Assembly (NCBI GenBank): GCA_903813345.2
Contig: CAIIXF020000008.1
Coordinates: forward strand, 2,861,341 to 2,925,340
DNA length: 64,000 nt
Origin: Owenia fusiformis
Lineage: Eukaryota; Annelida; Polychaeta; Sabellida; Oweniidae
Direction: 5' to 3'
Part shown: in pieces, positions 11,001 to 20,000 of the stretch
Numbering within the stretch: the first letter of the stretch is position 1
Layout of the letters: the number at the start of each line of letters is the position of its first letter
Translations under genes and position numbers: made by a program
Notes under the pieces: generated by a model
Database searches by the model: none
What the model was told of the DNA's origin: nothing
What the model saw: the letters and a program-made list of their open reading frames with translations, nothing else

Positions 11001-14000
11001 TGGGAGCTCAAGCATGGCTGAAATTATATAAATATATGGAGATGACAGCTTCATATAAAATGAGTGCTAAATGTGATCAAGAGTAGTAATAGTCATCTAT
11101 TCAGAATATTGGGCTCATAGAAATATCTTGTGACAAAGCAGTTGGTTGACCGAAAGGTTGGAAGCATGCATGTGTAACCCCAGAGAGGTGTAACCATGTA
11201 CAAATAAAAAATGCAGGGCTTGTAAAAATATATTTTGCCAAAGCAAACGATTGGGTAAAAGGCTGAGAGAATGCAGGTATAATCATAGACAGGTAAAGCC
11301 ATAGCTCATAAAAATGGTATTGTCAAAGCAGACGTTAAGAGGTTGAAAGAATGTGGTTGTGACCATACACAGCAATAACAATCGACTTACATAAAATAAA
11401 TAAATAGATAAATAAATACATAGATATGTAGAAATACAAAGCTAATGTGGAACAGAACACACAAATGTATGAATAAGGGGAACTGGCTGATGTCATTATC
11501 ACGTCATATCAGACTGATGTCATATCACACTAAGAATCGTTCAGTGATGAACTGGCAGATGTCATTATCTTTTCTTTAAAGAACGCTCGGTTTGCATGAA
11601 TAAGAAAATGGCTGACGTCATTATCAATTCTTTAGAGGACCAATGTCAAATATCAATTGGTAAAGTCCATTCTTTTAAATACCAAAGTATAACTAACCAA
11701 TGATGGATCGACTTATATTCCAGAATCGTGTAGGCAATAAATAGAGATTATCCTATATGAGGTTCAGGATATTGGGATTATCCCGAGGCCAATATAATAT
11801 ATCTGCCCGAGGGCCGTAGGTCCCGAGGGTAGATATATCATATTGGCCAAGGGATAATCCAAATATCCTGAACCGACTATAAGATGATCATACCATACCA
11901 TACCAACCACATTGTTCAATTGGCCAAAGTTCAGAAACTTTGCAACCAACCGTGGAATTATTTTAAAATATTCATGTCCAGTTTTGTATTCTTGTCCGTA
12001 GTCGGATTTTCGTTTACAGTATGCGAACGTTACAAAAAAGAACCAATACGGGAACAGCGATTATGACGTAGCGGGCAGATATACTATATCTGCCCGCTCG
12101 GAGCGGGACGTAAAGCTATATCTGCCCGCTGATGAAAATATAAGTTTTTACAAACCGGCTTTATGTACCAAATCACGTCAGATTATCAGTTAATGATTCA
12201 ATCTAATGGTGACACATTAAATTCTCGTATGTCCTATGTGAAGTTCCCGGGTGTATTATGTGATAATGTTAAAAAGCCCGGATGAGCCATATGATATTTC
12301 ATCTCAATATCACATAATGGCATGAAGACAATGTTGCTCTACTGATAGCATGCATTTGCCAGGATAAATGTTAAATGTACTTTCATTATCAAGACAGCTA
12401 TGAATTATTTTGTACTTGGAGTTTCTTATTTTTCATCAATAAAGATAAAACTTCTTGATTGTTCGGTTTGATTGTTTGGAATTATAACAGACTAGAATTG
12501 AGCAATAGTGGGCCATGATAAGGGGAATTTAGGCAGCCGATGTGGAAATAAACAACATTTCTCTCGTTTTAGTATGTTAAAACAGTATAGAGGACGATAT
12601 TAATTAATAATCTTTTGCAAAACATAGATAACAGTAATACAAAAAGAGACATTCAAAATGATGCAAACGATTACAATTTCCAGAATTTCGAAAATTTCAG
12701 CTGTTTTCATGTGATAAATGCATTATTACAAAAACAAGAGTGTGATCAAATATATGACCTCTCGGAAGAAATATAACACTCGGTTCTGCCTCGTATGACA
12801 TTTTTTCCTTGAGGTTTTATTTCAATATATCACACTCTCCATCTGTAATAATACTTTAACATATGATTTACGTGATTTTGGATGTGATTCACCGTTCAAG
12901 AAAACCAGTGCCTCAATATCACCACTCATTCCATGTTGGTTAACATAAGCTGAGAAGTCAAGTTCGGCTGAAATGATACATGAAATTAGGATAAGCGCCT
13001 TCTTAGGACTTGTTTTATGCACGTGCTCAATGTGTTCAAGAATAGCAATAGTCATATATTCAGAAAACAAGGCTTGTAGAAATGTCCTGACTCCTGAGCA
13101 GAAAACAAAAATGCAGGTATAGCCATAGGCATGCATAAATAAGAATACAGGGCTTGTAAAAATGTTGTGTGCCAAAGCAGACAATTAGCTAAAGGTTCGA
13201 ATGATGCAGTTTTAACCAGGGGTACATAACCATGGTTTGAGTCAAAGTAGATGGTAAACTGTTGCGAGTTTTTTTCATAGACAAGAACTTTATAACCATA
13301 GGTCTAGGAACAATAGTAATACAAATACGAGTACAGAGCTAACATATAGGATAAAGGGTAATAAGTATGCAAGGAAGCAAGATCAGTTATCATTGATTTA
13401 AATCTAATAAATATAACTTACTAATACCTTCGCAAGTAAAGAGCAATGAAATTTAATAAAGAAATACTGGCCTTAACTACAGTATACTATACTAATATAT
13501 GATACAGGGTGAGCCAAAAAAGGTAGCCCAAACAAATGTTAATAAACAAGTCATCCAGCATGGTTTTAAATTCATATTTGGCTTGACAGAACCTTGTAAA
13601 ATATTCTTAAATTCTATTGAACTTCATTGGTCTATTTCAAATGATCACGGTGTGATGGCTATACATAAACATCCTGAAAAATGCCAGTCTATGGAGGCAA
13701 ATTTGAAAGTACCGGATCACGCTCAGAAATATTTTGTGTAATGTATAATCACCCTTCTTGTCTTTTGTTTCAACTCTGATGATTCTGACGGGGCATAGCC
13801 AGGATTTAACATAGGGGTTCAACCCGGGGGCTCGTTTTTTAAGAAAGAGGGTCAAGTCGAATCGGAGGGTGGGGGGACTGTTTGCACGACCGAAATGGTT
13901 TTAATAAACCAATCAAATTACAGCAGAATATAGTACGTGCATCATCAAATAGCTAAAAGAAACGTGCTTTTAATTGTTCGAGCCAAAACAGAGCGTGGTT

Positions 14001-17000
14001 TGTTCCCGGCCTGTATTTTGTTGCTCTTTCAGAAAAGGGGGTTATTCCCAGCCAGGGGTTAGTTTCATAACGAAAGGAGGGTTCGAGTCGAATGGGGGGG
14101 GGAGGGTAGCACGAGCTCTACGAAACCCCTCGCACTGTGCCCATGCTTCTAGAGTTGTAGCCTAAGTGTGGACAATATCTTTGAAATAACTTATATTTTG
14201 ATGACACATTGTTACATCAATGATAAATGTACATTTGGTATTAAAACAATTTCCCATATAAGATTAACAACATAACAATATGCCATTTTAATATTTTTAG
14301 TGATAAGTCATATGGGGTGTCTTTATCACTATTATGTATATATGTTCACATGATTTTGATAAGCATGTTTATGGCCATAAAATCGTTACCATTAAAAGTT
14401 AAAACTAGATCAGTGAAACCTAGTAGAATGAAAGAACATTGAACAAGGTTTAATTGCGCCAAATCTGATTTTAAATCCATGTTTTTGGGCTCACCCTGTA
14501 AGACACGGTGATAATATATAGAGAGGAGTAGAGCAATGGTTGTGTCGCTACACACGTAGTTTAACGCCGGACCATAGTTTATTATCAAGGATTGCAAGAT
14601 CGTTAAGTGAGGACACCATGCCCATGCCAGAGGCCCAGGAACTCCCTTGCATTCTTGCTGAAATAACACAAATATTATTTGAAATTACCAAATGAGAAGA
14701 AAATAGGCACCAAGAACAGGAGTTGATATACAAGAGTAACACAAAGAGTAACAAAAGAACATTGGGAAACCAAAAGGCAAATGATTGACTGAAGCAAGGG
14801 GATATACTTTAATTAAATATCTGATTGGCAACTGAATATGGTGCACATTCCTTTTCAAAAGCACTAAATCCTGTTTGCAGTTGATGAATCAAGCTAAGAT
14901 AGAAAAGGCCCGAGAATAGGTGTAAGGGATAAGGTGATGCGACAGTGACTCTGTTATCGCGTTTCTTAATCAATTTCACTGCCAATTTCATAATGACCAT
15001 GCTCTGTATTAAAATATAGCATGGATATACTGTGTTCTGATTTGTAAGAAAATGATATCTAGATAGAATGCTTAATTATGTGTGAATTCTTTTTCCGGAT
15101 TATCAGTAAACATATTCGGCACTGGTTTCAGAGGCAGGGAAGCTTGGCATTTAAACCCTTGAACACATGCAATATTACACAACAACCTACTAAATAAACA
15201 ATGAGGGACCATTACATCTTGCAAGAACATCCCCTTTTCTGAAAAATATCCCAGTTGAAAGAAATCGTAGGAGAGAAGATTATTTGATTGAATTATTTTA
15301 CACCGATGTTCGATTGAATGTTCCCCAGTATTTAATAGTCTGCTCATTATTTATTCTTATATAAGCACCAGTTACTACTTAGAATTGCTATTTTCATTTA
15401 CTTGACTTCTTAGGTGGCAGTTCATCATTTGGGAACACCAAGACGTTAATATCCCCACACATCCCGTATTGATTAACGTGGGTTGGATAATTATTATTTG
15501 CTAAAATGAAAATAAGGCGAAATATGCATATTTTAATTTTCTCCATAAGATCGGGAAAAAGCTGAAATAATAAAATTATTAAAATCATGTGAGTCTACTC
15601 ATCCGTGATGCTCTGCACTTTGATCAAAATGTGTATACCGATTCAAAAGCCACCAAAGCAATGACGTTAAGCAAATAATCTGTAAATATATGAAAAACAT
15701 GCTAAAAAGTGCAACGTGAGTAATTACAGAGTTTTTCATTTATTCCTGCTCTATTGGCACAGAATACCACTGCATCTATGGTACCAGCAAATCCCTGACA
15801 TGTCACCCAACTTAGTAAGATGTTTCTAGCTAGAAAAGTAACATATTGGTTGATGTCTTTCATAGATAGAGCGACACCCCGTGGACTTCAGAGACTCAGA
15901 TTGAAAATGCCCATACTGATATATCCTTATTCAATATACTTCAATATCCACAATATAGCATGAATTATATCATAATAGAAAAATTGAAAAATCAGTCTCT
16001 TGCTTCTTCATCATAAATTTCCAAATATCATCTGAATTGAAATAAGAAGTACAAATCATATGCAATAATATAGACTTCTGCAATGCTTTATGATAGTATT
16101 AAAATCCATAGACATTTAAAAATGTATCTATGGTTACCTGGATGGCCCCCTATTGCTAATAATGTCTGTGGTGGCACTACATCTCCATTTGGCAGAGTGT
16201 ACTCTGCATAGTAGGCTAGTTGGATAAATGGTTTCATATTGGAAGCCCAGTCGTTGTTGTGGCCAATGATTTTCTACAATGTATAATGTTGGCTGAATAC
16301 TTAAAATATCAAGTAAATCAACAATTTCTCATGTATTCATACACTAGTCGACAAAGCTCATCTTAGCATAAACAGCTTCGGAATGGATTTGGTGTCAAAA
16401 AGGAATATAATTCAACATCGACATCCTGTGTCACAGTTGCATGAACAGTTTCTTGTACATCGACAGTTGTATTCTTATTCCATAGTTTTACAGTTAACAC
16501 GCCCTTATGTTACAATGTACGTCATGCAGTTTACATCAGGTAATTAGCATTTCTGTTAGAACTCCTCACCTCTTTGCCGTTGTTAACGAAAATGTCTGAA
16601 CATCCCTGAGCAGCTATGCTTTTCCCATATGCCGCAAAAATCTCTTTCTCCGCGAAGCCAAGTGCATCATCAAGTTGGCTCCATAGAATTGACATAATGG
16701 CCTGTAATTTTTATATAGTAGTTTTACTTTATTTACACGGCATTTATCGCCAAAAATCATTTACCTTGTTCAGATCGTATTTCATAGACTTTTCAGGATT
16801 GTGAATCTCAATACTTAATTTTGAACTCAGAAAATAAATACTTCATCTTCCAGGATTTAATCCACTAGAATCCTTCCTTTGAGGCATTGTTCCAGGGAAA
16901 GATATTATACATGTACTCTTGTAAGCCTAAATTTCTGAATAATTTTCCCAGTGTAAATTTTTAATGAGATATATTACAGTCGAAAAAACATTGTTCTTTT

Positions 17001-20000
17001 TAGTTACAGTGTTCAAATATTTACCTTTTCTTCAGTGATACCTGCTCCATCGGCAATACCTTTATTTTCATCAACATATTGCGGGTATTTTTCACGAGCA
17101 GCTTTCATCATACCCTCGCAGAAATCTCGCCCCTTTTTGGAATGATAGAACTCTAACATGGCAGACATCTTGGGCTCTAGCTCTTCATAGTAAGTTTGAA
17201 TTTCACTCTTGAAGAATTCGCCCTGCAAGTAAGACATTGTACTTAATTTATGTTTAGTCGATTCTGCCCTCCAGTTTGTTTTTACACACTGTACATCGAT
17301 CGAATAACCCAGATAGCATGGCAGGTGTAGTAGAAAGTATCCTAAAACTTGAATCCTCATCAGTCTTAGTAGATTAATTTTCATATCACCCTTGTGTATC
17401 TAATAGTTATGCAAATTAAATATGTCCTCTGTAAAAGAAAATGTTATCTGTCCAATTAGATTTCAAAGTTGATAATAAATAATTTTTGAAACCACATTTT
17501 AGATGCACTTTTACCTTCAGATTTCAAATATTATATCTAGACATACATGACTTTTTGAAATATTTATTTTAGATGTACTATTATTGCGTTCTTCGCTGTT
17601 GAAGATTGACAAGATTCTGGTGTCTGGGCTTATGGTATAACAGCGTTTATGCAGCTTGGAACCATAAAACCAATCACATAACTGGGCCGTAGTCAGGATC
17701 AAAAGTTTTCAGCCAAAATATTTTGAAATAAAATGTACAATTCCGTTGTTCAAAATGTCGGAGGAAGTTTCGTATTCGATTTTCTTCCACTGCATTTTAA
17801 CAGAGCACATATAGCAATATTAAAAGGAATATTTTCAGAATCATGCCAATTTTTCCCCTACAAGTGTAAGTATTCTGAAAAATAAAAATGAGATATGCCT
17901 AGCTACACCCATGTATGTATGTGATTTTTTCTGAAAACGTATTGTGGTGATGTTTTGTAGCACAGTGGCTGACCAATCTTACAACTAAGTTCAAAGTCAT
18001 TCTTGTTTAATGATAGTTTATATTGTAATCGGCTAGTGATTATTTGGATCGGACGATGAGGTATAGAACTAGCTGCACTTGTACCCATCTCACACTATAC
18101 CTGTTTTGCTTTACCACGTAAAACAATCATGTGTGCACTGGTACTCACCTAGTTACGCTGACGATACATCGGTTATATATATTTTACAAGTGGATCCAAG
18201 AGACCAAGTGGGCAAATCCATTATTTTGCAGGGGTGGCAGGATATACATGTATCAATTTTCACATATTCACATTGTCTTATTCATACCTGCCAACCTAAG
18301 ACCAAAAATTTGCGGTAGTTTTTTTTAATTGTGGTATTTTTGTGGTAGATCTTTTCAAAATGCGGTAGTTTTTGCAGAATTTTTCGACAAAATTGCGGTA
18401 GATTTTGAAAACAATTCGGTAGTTTTTGCGGTAGATTTTTGAAAAAACTACTTTTTTGGAAGTTTTTGAAAATGTGGTAGTTTTACGGTAGATTTTGAAA
18501 AAATGTGGTAGTTTAACGGTAGATTTTTGAAAAACTGTAGTTTTGCGGAAGAGTTTGTAAAATGCGGTAGTTTTTACGGTAGATTTTACGGTAGTTTGAA
18601 CAAAAATACTGTTAATTTCAGCAGAAATAAGGTAGATTTCCAAATACTTATGGTATATTTTACGGCCGTTCTTATAGAAAAAATTGAATTATAATAATGT
18701 ATTTCACGGTAGATTTCGGTAAAAATACGGTAGATTTTTACGGATGATTTACGGGAAAAAATGGTAAATTTTTTACGTTAGTTTGTCATTTTTACGGAAA
18801 AACGAAAAATTTACGGTAGATTCTCGTAAAAATACGGTAAGGATGGCAGATATGTGATTGGAGGCAGTTTTGATCAATTTTGCAAAGGGTTACTTAATTC
18901 TCATCTGTCTCAACAAAACGTACAGGAATATCCCAGAATTCATACAGTCATACTTCTCTTATGTAAACTATATCATTGATTGGCCAATGGTTCATCTATA
19001 ATCCTGGGAAATGACCTCTTCTGGAAGTAAAGCGTGGGAACATCTGATATGACCAGTTCCCATGCCAGTGTGTCACCTGTCATTTCTCTTGAATGATGTA
19101 CACTTTCCTCCAAAAGATTGGAAACAATTGTAGTACAGTAAAACCTGTATATTTGAACACTTGGCTAATCCGAACACTTCCTAATTTGAACATTTTTGGT
19201 CCCTTTTTCCTCCCATTGACTCAAATGTTAAAAAACCTTGAAATGTGAACACCTCCCAATTTGAACAGTGAACGGTAATGTTTGATAAATTAATCTATCT
19301 AATCTGAACACTTTTCACAAAATATCACATGTTCCATACAAAATTGCTCAAATATTTGAAAAAACCTTGAATGATCTCACTCATGGTGGGGCTTTCTAGG
19401 ATGACTCAATTCATTTGAATCGGATTTTCATGTCACTGTAATGCCATAAATATATGTAGTCAAAAGAACTATAAATATTTAATGAGAATTTGTTCCTATT
19501 TCTTCAAAATCCAAAATCTTGCAAATGCAAAACCTCACAATGTGAACACCTCCTAATCCGAACACTTTTAGCTGGTCCCTCGGATTAGACAGGTCTTAAT
19601 GTAGGTACAATCCCCTCTATATAAGTTACTGAAATCACTGGCTGGGAATTGGTGTTCGTTTACACACAGGTGTTCAATAGAGTAGACTCATGTGTTCACT
19701 GGGCATAGATCTTCACCAAAGAGGTGTTCATTATGACAGTTTTACTGTACTGAAATCAATCGCTGGGAATTCACTATATACAAAATTGAAATGTGTGTAT
19801 CATGCCACCCCTGCAAAATAATTGACTAGCCAACTTGGTCTCTTGGATCCACTTGCAAAATATACGTATATAACCCGATACATCAGCGTAACAAGATGGA
19901 AGAACTGCCTGGTTTCGTTTTCGGTAAGATATTTTTATTTCTCGATTCTACACCACTTATAAATCAAGTTGTGGACAATAATTTGGCTCAAACTTAAGGA

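Noticed and set aside
15150-15300. Possible sixth hydrolase cassette (minus frame with EKGMFLQDVMV)
   Set aside because: The only acceptor lies too close to the GM motif and no donor leaves the required 1-nt phase, so it does not fit the cassette pattern.
17223-17384. ATG at 17,384 as the start of the hydrolase
   Set aside because: A strong acceptor at 17,223 and the matching first exon at 22,676-22,617 give the family's N-terminal motif; the upstream extension does not resemble the family.
18296-18643. 115-codon open frame on the minus strand
   Set aside because: Entirely within the GGTAGATTTT minisatellite.
19885-19925. Short first exon MEELPGFVFG followed by GTAAG
   Set aside because: The same block recurs, also inverted, in the foldback elements at 20,730 and 58,727, so it is element sequence rather than a host exon.
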